A stretch of 64,000 bases of DNA from Lachnospiraceae bacterium (GCA_017557525.1 JAFYYN010000062.1:1-64000); one strand, 5' to 3'; shown: positions 9,208 to 18,409, counted from the stretch's first letter. Numbers and translations are program-made. The notes: generated by a model from the letters alone, not told the origin.

Positions 9208-9927
9208 TTATGCTGTAACAATCGTACCTGTGCAATTACCGGTTGCATTATCGTAGATACCGTTGGGTCTGTTAAGTTTGAATATAAGGAGCGGCATCTT
9301 GTTTTCCATACATACTACAGTAGCACTGGTATCGATAACCTTGAGTTTCTTTTGGAATACTTCTTCAAGAGAAATAGTATCATATTTAATTGCGGACGGA
9401 TCCTTTGCAGGGTCTGCAGAGTAAACTCCCTCGATACCCTCACCTGTAAAGTTCTTAGCCATAAGGATTATATCGCAGTTAAGTTCTACTGCTCTGAGGG
9501 CTGTAGCTGTATCTGTTGAGAAATAAGGATGACCTGTACCACCTGCAAGGAAGATAACCTTACCCGCTTCTAAGTCACTTACTGCCCTGTCCTTTGTAAA
9601 CAGTTCTGAGATATCGCCAAAAGTATAAGGTGTATAAATCGAAGTCTTCATGCCTACGAATCTGAAAATTTCAGAAACATATACGCAATTCATAACGGTA
9701 GCAAGCATTCCAATCTGATCAGCCTTAAATCTGTCGATTGTCTCACTGTCTCTGCCTCTCCAGAAGTTACCACCACCGATAACTACAGCTACCTGAACAC
9801 CTTCATCAACGATTTTCTTTACCTGCTCAGCAACTGCAATGCATGTAGCCTCATCAAAGCCCTGTTTCTTATCTCCTGCAAGTGCCTCACCGCTGAATTT
9901 AAGTAAAATTCTCTTATACTTAGCCAT
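9208..9927 (-). CDS. pyrH: Uridylate kinase
   Basis: PyrH phosphorylates UMP to UDP and is allosterically controlled by GTP and UTP. The start MAKYKRILLKFSGEALAG at 9927 is chosen because AAGGAG lies just upstream of it; the in-frame ATG at 9951 has no ribosome site and precedes that AAGGAG. The 239-residue product has the family glycine motifs (IGGGNFWRG, FLAGGTGHPYFSTDTA). A 156-base gap separates it from frr, longer than the other gaps in this operon, and contains no recognisable structure. Confidence 0.96.
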   Translation of the reverse strand: MAKYKRILLKFSGEALAGDKKQGFDEATCIAVAEQVKKIVDEGVQVAVVIGGGNFWRGRDSETIDRFKADQIGMLATVMNCVYVSEIFRFVGMKTSIYTPYTFGDISELFTKDRAVSDLEAGKVIFLAGGTGHPYFSTDTATALRAVELNCDIILMAKNFTGEGIEGVYSADPAKDPSAIKYDTISLEEVFQKKLKVIDTSATVVCMENKMPLLIFKLNRPNGIYDNATGNCTGTIVTA

Positions 9928-9966
9928 TTTTCTATTTCTCCTTGATAACATTATTTGCCAAATTAT

Positions 9967-10890
9967 TTAATTAAAAATCTCATCCACATTGGAATTTGCA
10001 TACTCCAATGAGCAGAAGCCCTCTAAAACTGCGCCATTGATCAGCTGTACCGACTTAGCCTTAATATTTCCCTTGATTACTGCGGTTGAATCAAGTATAA
10101 CGGGTCCCTGTACATCAAGTGTACCCTTAACTGCACCGGCAATAACTGCAGCACCGGCAGTAATGTCACCGATTATAACAGAATTCTGACCAACCTTGAC
10201 AACGCCCTGACACTCGATATTGCCCTCAACCCTGTGAGCATTGATCATAACCTCAGTTGCATGGGAATTACCAATAACCTTACCGGAAATAGAGAGCTTT
10301 CCTTCACAGAAAACATCACCGTTTACTGTACCATAGATATCCATTGAGCAGTCAGTATTGATGCTGCCGGTAATAACTGTACCCTCAGTGATGACCATTG
10401 TCTGTTCATAATCTTCATCATCCAGGTAATCATCATCCGATATTTCATCGTCTTCTGTATCATTATTATCTTCTGATGTTTGACCAGCATCCTGATTATC
10501 CGACTCAAAATATACTAAATCACTCTGGTTATCTTCATTAATACCATTTCTTGAAACTTCAGGATCATCCTGATTCGGACTCATAATATCAGCATCACTA
10601 TCACCCTGACTTGAAATACCCTCAATCTGATTTTCGGTGTCCTGAGCTTCACTAATATCCCCATCAACCAATCCATTATCAGAGTTGGGCTCAAAATTAT
10701 CCGCTATAATATCATTAGCATCATTCAGGATCTTTTCAATCTCTTCATCGTTAGCATCAGAGAAACCGTTAACGAAATCGAGACTGTTCACAAAGTTCTC
10801 CCCCTGAACGAAATCACTTTCAGGATCGTTTGCGGTATTATCCTGGTTTTCTGCAGGTTCAATAATATCGAACAGATCGTCGTTATCCAT
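9967..10890 (-). CDS. Bactofilin-type polymer-forming cytoskeletal protein
   Basis: The C-terminal half (about residues 160-300) is a bactofilin (DUF583) beta-helix with regularly spaced G-x-I/V turns (VITGSINTDCSMDIYGTVNG, GKLSISGKVIGNSH and so on). Such proteins polymerise without nucleotides into membrane-associated filaments that affect cell shape. The first 155 residues are an unusually long, very acidic, disordered region rich in D, E, N and Q. The gene lies 39 bases upstream of pyrH and is probably co-transcribed with it. Bactofilins often have short tails; the long acidic leader is the odd part. Confidence 0.85.
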   Translation of the reverse strand: MDNDDLFDIIEPAENQDNTANDPESDFVQGENFVNSLDFVNGFSDANDEEIEKILNDANDIIADNFEPNSDNGLVDGDISEAQDTENQIEGISSQGDSDADIMSPNQDDPEVSRNGINEDNQSDLVYFESDNQDAGQTSEDNNDTEDDEISDDDYLDDEDYEQTMVITEGTVITGSINTDCSMDIYGTVNGDVFCEGKLSISGKVIGNSHATEVMINAHRVEGNIECQGVVKVGQNSVIIGDITAGAAVIAGAVKGTLDVQGPVILDSTAVIKGNIKAKSVQLINGAVLEGFCSLEYANSNVDEIFN

Positions 10891-10914
10891 AACAGTATTC
10901 TCCTCAAATCATTT

Positions 10915-11358
10915 TTATAATTTTGGAAGACCGGGCTCTTTTTCAAGACCCTGTTTAGCCAGCTTATCAGCCAACTCATTGTACTTTACATTGGTATGAG
11001 CTTCAACCTTAAAGAACCTTATCTTTACACGTTTCTGCTTATCGTTCATCCAGTCACGGTAGCTCTTGGTAAGCTCATTTTTAGCCTTCCAGGCTCCTGT
11101 AACCCAGCACTCAATACCTGAATAATCATAATAGATGTCTACTTCTTCATAATTATTCTTTAAAGCATACTGGACAGAAAGCATTGAAGCAATCATCTCA
11201 CCCGAAACATTCCTCTGCTTTAGAGCCTCCGGATCATTACCGCATCCGGAAATCTCATCTATAGAGCCATCCTCTTTTATCAATACGCAGCCATATGCAT
11301 ATCGGTTGATCTCGGGATTAAAGCTGCCATCAACATAGGCAGTCAGCTTCCCACTCAT
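10915..11358 (-). CDS. Ribonuclease H1-like protein
   Basis: RNase HI cuts the RNA strand of RNA-DNA hybrids. The 147-residue protein starts with YVDGSFNP (first catalytic Asp at 10), has NVSGEM supplying the catalytic Glu, IYYDYSGIE for the middle Asp, and ends EAHTNVKYNELADKLAK with the last His/Asp site. This is the short family related to the catalytic domain of Caulimovirus-type RNase HI proteins without the N-terminal hybrid-binding domain. It overlaps the small upstream membrane-protein gene by 4 bases (ATGA). Confidence 0.85.
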   Translation of the reverse strand: MSGKLTAYVDGSFNPEINRYAYGCVLIKEDGSIDEISGCGNDPEALKQRNVSGEMIASMLSVQYALKNNYEEVDIYYDYSGIECWVTGAWKAKNELTKSYRDWMNDKQKRVKIRFFKVEAHTNVKYNELADKLAKQGLEKEPGLPKL

Positions 11359-11582
11359 CTCTGAGCCTGCTGCTGAGGCTTGGGCTTAGCAGTCTTGTCA
11401 ACCTTCTTACAAACATATATATCATCCTGCTTTGTAAGATTAAAGCTGCCATCCTTAATATAAATATTTGCCTCTGTAGCTGTCCTTACACTCTGCAGTT
11501 CAGATCTTAAACTCGAAGTACCTATAAATGCTATTATCAATGCGATCACTATCGCGATACCTATACATTCTGCAATTAACAT
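11355..11582 (-). CDS. Small single-pass membrane protein
   Basis: A 75-residue protein with one N-terminal helix (IGIAIVIALIIAFIGTSS), then a soluble tail containing NIYIKDGSFNLTKQDDIYVCKKV and ending Pro/Gln/Lys-rich. I do not recognise a family. The 4-base overlap with the RNase H gene and the 14-base gap to the zinc-ribbon gene upstream put it in one transcription unit with both, so a membrane role linked to the YdjG-like protein is possible. Confidence 0.6.
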   Translation of the reverse strand: MLIAECIGIAIVIALIIAFIGTSSLRSELQSVRTATEANIYIKDGSFNLTKQDDIYVCKKVDKTAKPKPQQQAQR

Positions 11583-11596
11583 AACCTAATCCCCCC

Positions 11597-12679
11597 TTAT
11601 TCCATAAGTAAAAGATAAGCACCAATAAATGCTATAACAAATGAGATAAAGAAGTAAATAAAGAAGTATTTCCAGTATTTACCCTTATCCATAGGAAGGT
11701 TACCTACAAATTTACCGGTCTGGCCATTCATACCGAATACGAATTTCTGGCCGTTCCAGTTAGTATTAAGGATCCACATAGGGAGCAGCACATATTTATA
11801 TGAGCCATCCTTAAGTCTGATATTTGCGTTTTCGGTCTGTACCGAATCATAACCCTTTACCGTACTCATAAACTGCTGAGCTGTACTGTTCTTAATACGG
11901 AGATTAGCACGCTCAACGCTTTCCTCAGCGGAAACATCATACTTATCAGCAAGGTATCCGGAAAGATAAGCTGTAAGGAACTCCTTCTGCTCGTCAAACT
12001 TAAAGGGCTCGAGGGAATCCATAAGATCGTCATCCATTTTCTTAGAAGCATCAACAGGAATATTCTCATATACGAGAGATCCTGAACGTACAACGGTATA
12101 ATACTTTGTCTCCTTATACTCGTAGTCGTTATCACTCCAGCGTCTTACCTTTGTAGCCTTGTAACGCATATCAGCATCGGCACCGGAATTAAACAGCCAG
12201 AAAGGAACATATACGCCGTTAACCTCATCAATGTGATTCTCCGAAGAAAATGCAGAAGGCAGAAGCTTTTTACCCTGGAAATGCTTTGTCATTGCGGCTT
12301 TGGCAGCATTCTTATCCAGCTTGAAAGGTATAATGAAATCAGGCTTTAACTGTCCTGCGAAATTCTGCATCATAACTACAGGGTTACCGCAGAAAGGACA
12401 CGCAGATGCACCGGTGGTCTCTGCAGTAATGATCTCTGCACCACAGGACTTACAGTGATAATTAGCCATACCGGCCATATCTTCTCCGCCCCAGCTCTGA
12501 CCTTCGTAGCCTTCCCATTTCATAGACTCCGGCTCTTCAGCTTCGAGAGCCTGGTCGAGCTCCTTTAAGGCATCCATTTCAAACTCTGTATCACAGAAAG
12601 GACATTTCATCTTTCCTATAGAACTGTTAAACTCTATCGAGCCACCACAACATGGACATCTGTATTCTTGTAAAGCCAT
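11597..12679 (-). CDS. Zinc-ribbon membrane protein, YdjG-like (small paralogue)
   Basis: Two zinc ribbons lie near the N terminus (CPCCGG...CPFCDTEF at about 7-35; CKSCGAE...CPFCGNPV at about 75-105), then the shared core GVYVPFWLFN ... LLPMWILNTN ... NGQTGKFVGNLP and one C-terminal membrane helix (FFIYFFISFVIAFIGAYLLL). It is a shorter paralogue of the 539-residue protein at 5132, with one ribbon and about three helices fewer. The SPFH gene lies just upstream on the same strand. A GGAGAAG site 6 bases upstream supports the ATG at 12679. Confidence 0.75.
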   Translation of the reverse strand: MALQEYRCPCCGGSIEFNSSIGKMKCPFCDTEFEMDALKELDQALEAEEPESMKWEGYEGQSWGGEDMAGMANYHCKSCGAEIITAETTGASACPFCGNPVVMMQNFAGQLKPDFIIPFKLDKNAAKAAMTKHFQGKKLLPSAFSSENHIDEVNGVYVPFWLFNSGADADMRYKATKVRRWSDNDYEYKETKYYTVVRSGSLVYENIPVDASKKMDDDLMDSLEPFKFDEQKEFLTAYLSGYLADKYDVSAEESVERANLRIKNSTAQQFMSTVKGYDSVQTENANIRLKDGSYKYVLLPMWILNTNWNGQKFVFGMNGQTGKFVGNLPMDKGKYWKYFFIYFFISFVIAFIGAYLLLME

Positions 12680-12746
12680 CTTGCTTCTCCTTCTATTCTG
12701 TTAAAGTTATAATTATATTCTCGAAAATTACTTCGTAATTTCCTCG

Positions 12747-12847
12747 TTATAAGATGGCTGCTTCGCAGCAACACGGTACGGGACTTACGCCCCTCCCCGT
12801 GCAAGATTCTCCACACCTAAAGATGTGGGAATCTTAACATCTTATAA
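12747..12847. mobile_element. 101-bp hairpin-rich element with 10-bp terminal inverted repeats
   Basis: TTATAAGATG at 12747-12756 is repeated as CATCTTATAA at 12838-12847. Inside are a GCTGC-TTC-GCAGC hairpin (12757-12769), a GC-rich imperfect hairpin (12775-12800) and a long stem at 12803-12835 whose tip resembles the CCCACxTCTTTAGGTGxGG hairpin at IS200/IS605 right ends. It has no coding capacity. It looks like a small non-autonomous (MITE or PATE-like) element or a decayed IS605 end, lying between the SPFH gene and the zinc-ribbon gene. Confidence 0.5.
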
Positions 12848-12853
12848 ACTGTA

Positions 12854-12885
12854 ATATAGCCTCAAGAATTCTCCTGAGGCTATAT
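12854..12885 (-). terminator. Probable terminator of the SPFH gene
   Basis: A perfect 11-bp stem, ATATAGCCTCA at 12854-12864 with TGAGGCTATAT at 12875-12885, lies 27 bases after the SPFH stop. The U-run is weak (TACAGTTT), so termination may be incomplete. Confidence 0.5.
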
Positions 12886-12912
12886 ATAGTTTATGAATTT
12901 ATTTACTGATTA

Positions 12913-14277
12913 TTAGGGACGGGGCTTTCCGCACTTAGTACAGAAGTTACCGTCATTCTCAGCGCCACAAGCACAAACCCATGTAGTTGAAGCAGGTACT
13001 TCGGGCTTCGGCTTTCCACACTTAGGGCAGAAGTTACCGGTGTTCTCAGCGCCACATTCGCACTTCCAAACACCTGCGGGAGCGGGCTTCGGCTTTCCAC
13101 ATGCTGTACAGAAGTTACCGTCGTTATCCTTACCGCACTCGCACTTCCACATATTAGCTGCCTGAGCCTGAGCTGCTGCAGCTGCCTGAGCCTGCTGCTG
13201 AGCAGCCTGCTCCTGACCTGCCTGCTGATAAAGAGCACTAATGGTATTTCCCATACCGCCGCCCATGCCGCCGCCAATCATGCCAACGCCGAACATTGCA
13301 TTAGCTGCGCCGTTAGGGTTCTTAGCTGCATCCTTAAGAGCCTGAGCCTGAGCTGCGGTAAGAGCTGCTGCACCAAGACCTGCATGCTGATATCTAGCCT
13401 CAGCCTGTGCGTCACGGATAAGCTTCTCATTCTCTTCGGTAGTATTTGCAGAGTTAACATCGAAGCTAACAAGCTCGATACCTTTCTCTACAACCCACTT
13501 CTGATGGAGCTGCTCTTTAAGAGCCTCGCTCATCTCTTCTGTATGAAGAGGAAGCTCGTTATATCTGATCTCCATAGCAGAGATCTTACCAAGAGCGGTA
13601 TTAAGCTTGCCGCTGATCTCGCTCTTTAACTGCTGCTCGATATCTGATGCCTTGTAGGTATCATTTACGTTGCCGGCAATCTTTGTATAGAAAAGAAGCG
13701 GATCAACCAGACGATATGAATAAATAGCATTAAGTCTGATGGTGATATCAAGGTCAAGGAAGATCTTGCTGTCAACAAGTCTGAAAGGTACAGGTGCGGG
13801 TGTGCCGTACTTGTTGCCCATGATAACCTTAGTATTGAAGTAGTAAACTCTCTGATCGTTACCAGCCTGGCCGCCGTATGTGAACTGCTGACCTAACATC
13901 TTGAACGAATCGATAAGGCTCTGTCCGAAGCTGCCAGCGAAAATACTGGGAGCAAGGCTTGTATCATATGTGAACTTACCGGGTTCAGCACAAACCTCAA
14001 CAACCTTTCCGTTTTCTACGATGATCATGCACTGTCCATCATTAACAACGATACCACTGCCGTTTGTGATAACATTGTCCTCACCCTTGGTGTTAGATGA
14101 CTTGCCTGTAACCTGCTTTCTACCCTTTACCATAAGAGTATCATCCGGAATAGAATCACAGTAGATAAATTCTTTCCACTGATTTGCAAGCACGTTTCCT
14201 GCTGCACCAAGTCCTGCGTTAATTGCGCCGCCTGCTACACTGCTAACTGCGCCAACGACTGTTGAAATAAGTCCCAT
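12913..14277 (-). CDS. SPFH-domain protein with three C-terminal zinc ribbons (YdjI type)
   Basis: The first 300 or so residues match the SPFH/virion-core-like family: a Gly/Ala-rich N terminus, WKEFIYCDSIPDDTLMVKG near residue 40, and the prohibitin-like core. An Ala/Gln linker follows (about 300-375), then three tandem W-x-C-x-C-G...G-N-F-C-x-x-C-G-K-P ribbons to the end. YdjI, its Bacillus relative, acts with YdjG/YdjH at the membrane. The start at 14277 (MGLISTVVG) is preferred over one 16 codons upstream because AAGGAGA lies 11 bases before it. The 454-residue protein is transcribed from its own promoter at 14331-14359. Confidence 0.8.
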   Translation of the reverse strand: MGLISTVVGAVSSVAGGAINAGLGAAGNVLANQWKEFIYCDSIPDDTLMVKGRKQVTGKSSNTKGEDNVITNGSGIVVNDGQCMIIVENGKVVEVCAEPGKFTYDTSLAPSIFAGSFGQSLIDSFKMLGQQFTYGGQAGNDQRVYYFNTKVIMGNKYGTPAPVPFRLVDSKIFLDLDITIRLNAIYSYRLVDPLLFYTKIAGNVNDTYKASDIEQQLKSEISGKLNTALGKISAMEIRYNELPLHTEEMSEALKEQLHQKWVVEKGIELVSFDVNSANTTEENEKLIRDAQAEARYQHAGLGAAALTAAQAQALKDAAKNPNGAANAMFGVGMIGGGMGGGMGNTISALYQQAGQEQAAQQQAQAAAAAQAQAANMWKCECGKDNDGNFCTACGKPKPAPAGVWKCECGAENTGNFCPKCGKPKPEVPASTTWVCACGAENDGNFCTKCGKPRP

Positions 14278-14330
14278 ATACTTTGTTCTCCTTTCAAATA
14301 TGAAAATCCTTTGGATCTCATCCAAAACGT

Positions 14331-14359
14331 ATTATAACACAATGAAACCCTTTACACAA
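14331..14359 (-). promoter_or_regulatory. Sigma-A promoter of the SPFH gene
   Basis: On the minus strand TTGTGT (14359-14354) is separated by 17 bases from a perfect TATAAT (14336-14331). This gives a start near 14324 and a leader of about 47 bases. Confidence 0.7.
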
Positions 14360-14432
14360 TATTAATTTTAATAAATATTTGGGTCCAAAACCATACTTAT
14401 AACAAATTATAGTATCATAATTTGCTTATCAT

Positions 14433-16502
14433 TCAGCATCTTGTAACCAAAATGTCGTCTACATAGTAATCTGAGTTGCCGTCAGTTTCAATAAAGAACT
14501 CTGCAGACTGGGCATCATCAGGTATCACAGCTTCTGCACTTATGTAGGTCCAGCCGTCCTTATTTGAAGCAACCTCTGACAGTCTGCCTTCCTTGCTGCC
14601 ATCGATACCAAGATAAATTGTACTGTCGTCAGTCTTAACGAATGCTGAGATATTGACCTTATGACCGATATATGAGGAAATATTAAACTTAACGGTAGCC
14701 TCTTTCTCGGCACGGGTAACCTGCAGTGAATGACCGCCTTCGGTCCTCGACTCTTTATCGGTAACCATAAGCATGGGCAGATGACCAACACCTCTAACTG
14801 CAGCAATATTTTTCCTGCCCTCAAAGCCCTCAACCAGACCGATCAGCTTAATGCTTACATCATCTATATAGAGAGCACTGAACTTTCCTTCTGTTTCCTC
14901 TAATGTACTAAAATACAGGAACATTGAGTGGATATCATCCGGAACAGTATAAATGCCCTTAACCTCTACAAATTCATCAGGCTTGCACTCTGCCTCTGCT
15001 ACTATCGGGAAACCTTCAACATCTGCTCTTATACATGCTTTCTTTGCAGGTGACTTAACCCAGGCGCTTACTTCGATTGTCTGACCGATAAAGTCCGATA
15101 TATCAAAGCTTATGCTGCTCCACTCGTCAAAGCGGATTTCCTGAGAAATTGCAGTAGTTCCGCTGTGTACAAACTTATTCTGGAAGGCGATATGTGCAAA
15201 CCCCCTCGTTTTAAAGCCGTAATCCTCAAGTTTCTGTGGCTCGTCACCCTTAGGCTCAAAGTCGATAAACCTGTCTGAAAGATTGATCTGGATCTTTTCT
15301 GGCTCACCTAGGGACTCGCCTGTTAATGCACACTTAAGAGCAAGGTACGATTTTTTAGGAGAAAGATCTGCATTGAATAACAGTGGATCTGCGCCTCTTA
15401 TCCACGAATTATCATCCGTAAGACCCCAGAAGGTAACACATTTAAGCCTTGCACCCTCATTGTTAGCCTTAACAAGAGCCTCAAAAAGCTTCTTATAAAA
15501 TACAGCCTGATAATAATACTTGTTAATGTTCATGCATGTACACTTAACATCAAGCTCTGTAATATGTACCACATCAACCAGCCTGCTGTAGTCCTTAAGG
15601 GCTGTAATATATTCATTTATATTATTATTGTCACTTAAGTGACCCTGCATTCCTATACCGTCGATCAGACCCTCGCCAAGGATGCTGCCATGTTCTGCAG
15701 TACGTCTTTCAAGAGCAGCTATGATCGCTTCCTTCTTATCAGGATGGAACTCATTATAATCATTATAGAACAATAAGGGCTTGATTTTCTTTAATTCCAG
15801 ATGCGAATCAGGAGAAACCCCGTAATTCTTGGCATACTTTACGGAATAATCATCAACGGCGTCCTTAGCAAATCTAAATGCCCAGTAGATAAAATCATCG
15901 CCAATGACACGATACCAGTAGCTGTTACGAAGCCCTGTAGGCTGTTTGTCCATGAGCTCTATAGCCTCATTAACAACATCCCATGCATAAATAACATCTG
16001 CATAGCCGTTTTTATACATATATTCCATGCAGGACCTTATATAACTGTTGAGACGCTTGAGCATGGTATCCCTGTCAACAAAACATACAGGATCAAGCTT
16101 TTCAAACCTCTTCATAAAAGGCCTTTGCTTTAAGATCTCAGGATCCGTAGGGATAGTCACAGGCTTATACCCTACACAGAAAGCTTCATTGGCACACTGA
16201 CTGTGCCATACAAGCACATGGCCTCTTATCTTTATATTATTTTTCCTTGCAAAGTCAAGCATGAGCTTGGCATTAGGGTTAATAACAAAAGGAAGATATT
16301 CCTCTGTAGCCTCAGGACTGTTCCAGCCCATATTGTAAGCGGGCTTAAGCTCGTTGGCAAAGGTCATGCTGTTAAACTCCTGCAGCATCAGTGCTTCCTT
16401 ATCGGGGTTACCAATCTCATTATTCGTAAAATTATCATGTATGCTTTCGCATGCCACGCCTATCGAAAAATAGTTGTTATAAAGCTCTTTTAAGCTATTC
16501 AT
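14433..16502 (-). CDS. GH10 endo-1,4-beta-xylanase with two C-terminal carbohydrate-binding modules
   Basis: The first 390 or so residues are a GH10 (beta/alpha)8 barrel that hydrolyses beta-1,4-xylan with retention. The acid/base Glu is in WDVVNEA and the nucleophile Glu in HITELDV; HVLVWHSQ is the beta-3 motif. Two beta-sandwich modules of the CBM4/9/22 type follow (about 400-550 and 551-689), each ending Y-x-D-D-I/V-x-x. There is no signal peptide: the protein starts MNSLKELYNNYFS, where GH10 proper begins. It is therefore either cytosolic, acting on imported xylo-oligosaccharides, or exported in another way. A GH10 with CBMs but no signal is uncommon. Confidence 0.9.
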   Translation of the reverse strand: MNSLKELYNNYFSIGVACESIHDNFTNNEIGNPDKEALMLQEFNSMTFANELKPAYNMGWNSPEATEEYLPFVINPNAKLMLDFARKNNIKIRGHVLVWHSQCANEAFCVGYKPVTIPTDPEILKQRPFMKRFEKLDPVCFVDRDTMLKRLNSYIRSCMEYMYKNGYADVIYAWDVVNEAIELMDKQPTGLRNSYWYRVIGDDFIYWAFRFAKDAVDDYSVKYAKNYGVSPDSHLELKKIKPLLFYNDYNEFHPDKKEAIIAALERRTAEHGSILGEGLIDGIGMQGHLSDNNNINEYITALKDYSRLVDVVHITELDVKCTCMNINKYYYQAVFYKKLFEALVKANNEGARLKCVTFWGLTDDNSWIRGADPLLFNADLSPKKSYLALKCALTGESLGEPEKIQINLSDRFIDFEPKGDEPQKLEDYGFKTRGFAHIAFQNKFVHSGTTAISQEIRFDEWSSISFDISDFIGQTIEVSAWVKSPAKKACIRADVEGFPIVAEAECKPDEFVEVKGIYTVPDDIHSMFLYFSTLEETEGKFSALYIDDVSIKLIGLVEGFEGRKNIAAVRGVGHLPMLMVTDKESRTEGGHSLQVTRAEKEATVKFNISSYIGHKVNISAFVKTDDSTIYLGIDGSKEGRLSEVASNKDGWTYISAEAVIPDDAQSAEFFIETDGNSDYYVDDILVTRC

Positions 16503-16630
16503 ACCGGATACCTTTTCCCCTATATTATGCCATATCTGTCACTTTAATAACAAATACTAACAGATAAACAGATGTATCTCTAATATTTTATACAATTTTA
16601 TACTAAATGTCTATATTTTTTTATGATTTT

Positions 16631-18346
16631 TTAACTTTCATATGAAGAAATCTTAAGATAGTATTCTTCTAGTCTTGGTCTGGCACTTACATAGCATGGT
16701 TCAAGCCTTTTATCAAAGTGTTTACCAAAGCTTTCCATGATTATCTTGTCAGCCTGCTCAAAGCTCATGCTGTCCTTATATACACGTCTGCTCACCAGTG
16801 CGTCATATACATCGGCAATAGCCATAATCCTAGCTTCAAGAGGAATTTTGTCTCCCTTTAGACCGTTAGGATAACCTGAACCGTCCCATCTTTCATGATG
16901 ATAATGAGCCACATTCTCTGCAATGATCTTGAAATCCGCATCATCGGTGGACTTTAAGATTTCATGCACTATCCTAGCACCCTCTGCGGCATGCTTTTTC
17001 ATCTTTTCAAATTCTTCAGGCTCAAACTTGCCGGGCTTACGCAGTACCTGGTCATCAACGGCGATCTTTCCCAAGTCGTGCATAGGTGCAGCCTTTATCA
17101 GATCTTTGCAAAAGTCCTCAGAAAGATTAAAGACCTTCTGCTTTTTGATCTCATCTACAAGTATACGTATACAGTCACTTGTCCTCCTTATGTGACCTCC
17201 GGTAGAATTGTCACGGCTTTCAACCATGGCCGCCATACTCATAATGAGGTTGTTGTGCATCTCAACTATATGAGCAGTTTTACGGTTTACCTGGTCTTTG
17301 AGTGAACTGTTAAATTTACTAAGCAGCGAAATATACTTCTGGTCCTTGGTATCATCAGTGATAACCAGCTGATAGCCTCTTTTTGTCTTTCCGTCAAAAA
17401 GATAGTTAACATCTACATTAAAGACCCTGTCCTTAGTCTTATACAGATGTTTGTCCTTGCTTTCATTCTTTTTAAACTCATCCAGCCAAGGTACAACGTA
17501 TTTCTTCATAGATTCCTTGGTATTAATAGGACTGTCGATAACAATTTCAGACATCTCAGGGAAAATCTTGCGCGCAGTGTAGTTACTTCCTAGGTAATTG
17601 TACTTAAAGTCTACAGAAACAAAGCCGGTCGTACCCTTTTCAAGCAATGAGTCAATACCTGATTCCGTAATATCGTACAGACATATCCTGTGGATGATCA
17701 TAAGATAGATGATCTCAGCCAGCACATATGAAAGCGGCAGGAAATCAATCTTGTCGGTAATAAACCTTCCGCCAAAGAATAATACAACAGATATACTTTC
17801 GGATACAAACAACATCCTTAATATCTTCCTTGAAACCTGCTTTTTCTTCTTTACACAGTAAACAAGCGCCGCAAATGTAAGAATGAAATAACTGATGATC
17901 ATTATATAGAATAAAGTATGACCCCAGCCGTATACCTTATTGGTAAGCCTGCCAACACCATCCTCAATGACAAAGTCAACCGATTTATAAAATACGGGAG
18001 ATACACCGATCGTAAGAGAAAGTGCATATATACTAAGTGAAAGAATAAACATTCCAAGCCTTAACCAGTTTGAAATAGTTATCTGACAAAGCACAAATAT
18101 CGCCAGCGCAATAAAAAGCATGTTAAAGCAGCCGCCAATATACAGTATCTTATTTGCAAGCATTGCTTCTCTCAAGCTTTTAGCATGTGCCATCCACACA
18201 TAACCTAGGTTGTTTATGGGGATAAGAAAGAAAATCAGATTAAAATACACACTAAAGTGCTTATGCCACTTGTAAACATAGACTCCGGCAAGGATAACAG
18301 AAGCGACAAAGTAAAAATCATAGAATATTTTTGCATTTAAGTCCAT
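16631..18346 (-). CDS. Membrane HD-GYP phosphodiesterase (c-di-GMP) with 7TM sensor and PAS-like region
   Basis: About seven helices occupy residues 1-225, resembling the 7TM sensor of some histidine kinases. A PAS-like segment follows (about 235-345), then an HD-GYP domain with HDLGKIAVDD, HAAEGARIVHE and HHERWDGSGYPNG all intact. HD-GYP enzymes hydrolyse c-di-GMP using a metal centre. The site AAGGAGA lies 12 bases before ATG 18346. The diguanylate cyclase at 37362 in the same window shows that c-di-GMP signalling is present. The ligand is not predictable. Confidence 0.88.
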   Translation of the reverse strand: MDLNAKIFYDFYFVASVILAGVYVYKWHKHFSVYFNLIFFLIPINNLGYVWMAHAKSLREAMLANKILYIGGCFNMLFIALAIFVLCQITISNWLRLGMFILSLSIYALSLTIGVSPVFYKSVDFVIEDGVGRLTNKVYGWGHTLFYIMIISYFILTFAALVYCVKKKKQVSRKILRMLFVSESISVVLFFGGRFITDKIDFLPLSYVLAEIIYLMIIHRICLYDITESGIDSLLEKGTTGFVSVDFKYNYLGSNYTARKIFPEMSEIVIDSPINTKESMKKYVVPWLDEFKKNESKDKHLYKTKDRVFNVDVNYLFDGKTKRGYQLVITDDTKDQKYISLLSKFNSSLKDQVNRKTAHIVEMHNNLIMSMAAMVESRDNSTGGHIRRTSDCIRILVDEIKKQKVFNLSEDFCKDLIKAAPMHDLGKIAVDDQVLRKPGKFEPEEFEKMKKHAAEGARIVHEILKSTDDADFKIIAENVAHYHHERWDGSGYPNGLKGDKIPLEARIMAIADVYDALVSRRVYKDSMSFEQADKIIMESFGKHFDKRLEPCYVSARPRLEEYYLKISSYES

Positions 18347-18374
18347 GACACGCTTCTCCTTCCCTGGAATATAT

Positions 18375-18409
18375 TAGCTGTCTGCGTAGCAGACTGATGA
18401 GATGTTACA
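18375..18409 (-). repeat. Dispersed palindromic element, family A, copy S5
   Basis: Minus strand: ACATCTCATCAGTCTGC-TAC-GCAGACAGCT. The hairpin core GTCTGC/GCAGAC matches the copy at 48464. It lies in the divergent gap between the HD-GYP gene and the gene at 18561. Confidence 0.6.

Noticed and set aside
12903..13277. Minus-strand frame of 124 codons inside the SPFH gene
   Set aside because: It is an alternative frame over the repetitive zinc-ribbon and Ala/Gln coding DNA, with no ribosome site or family match.
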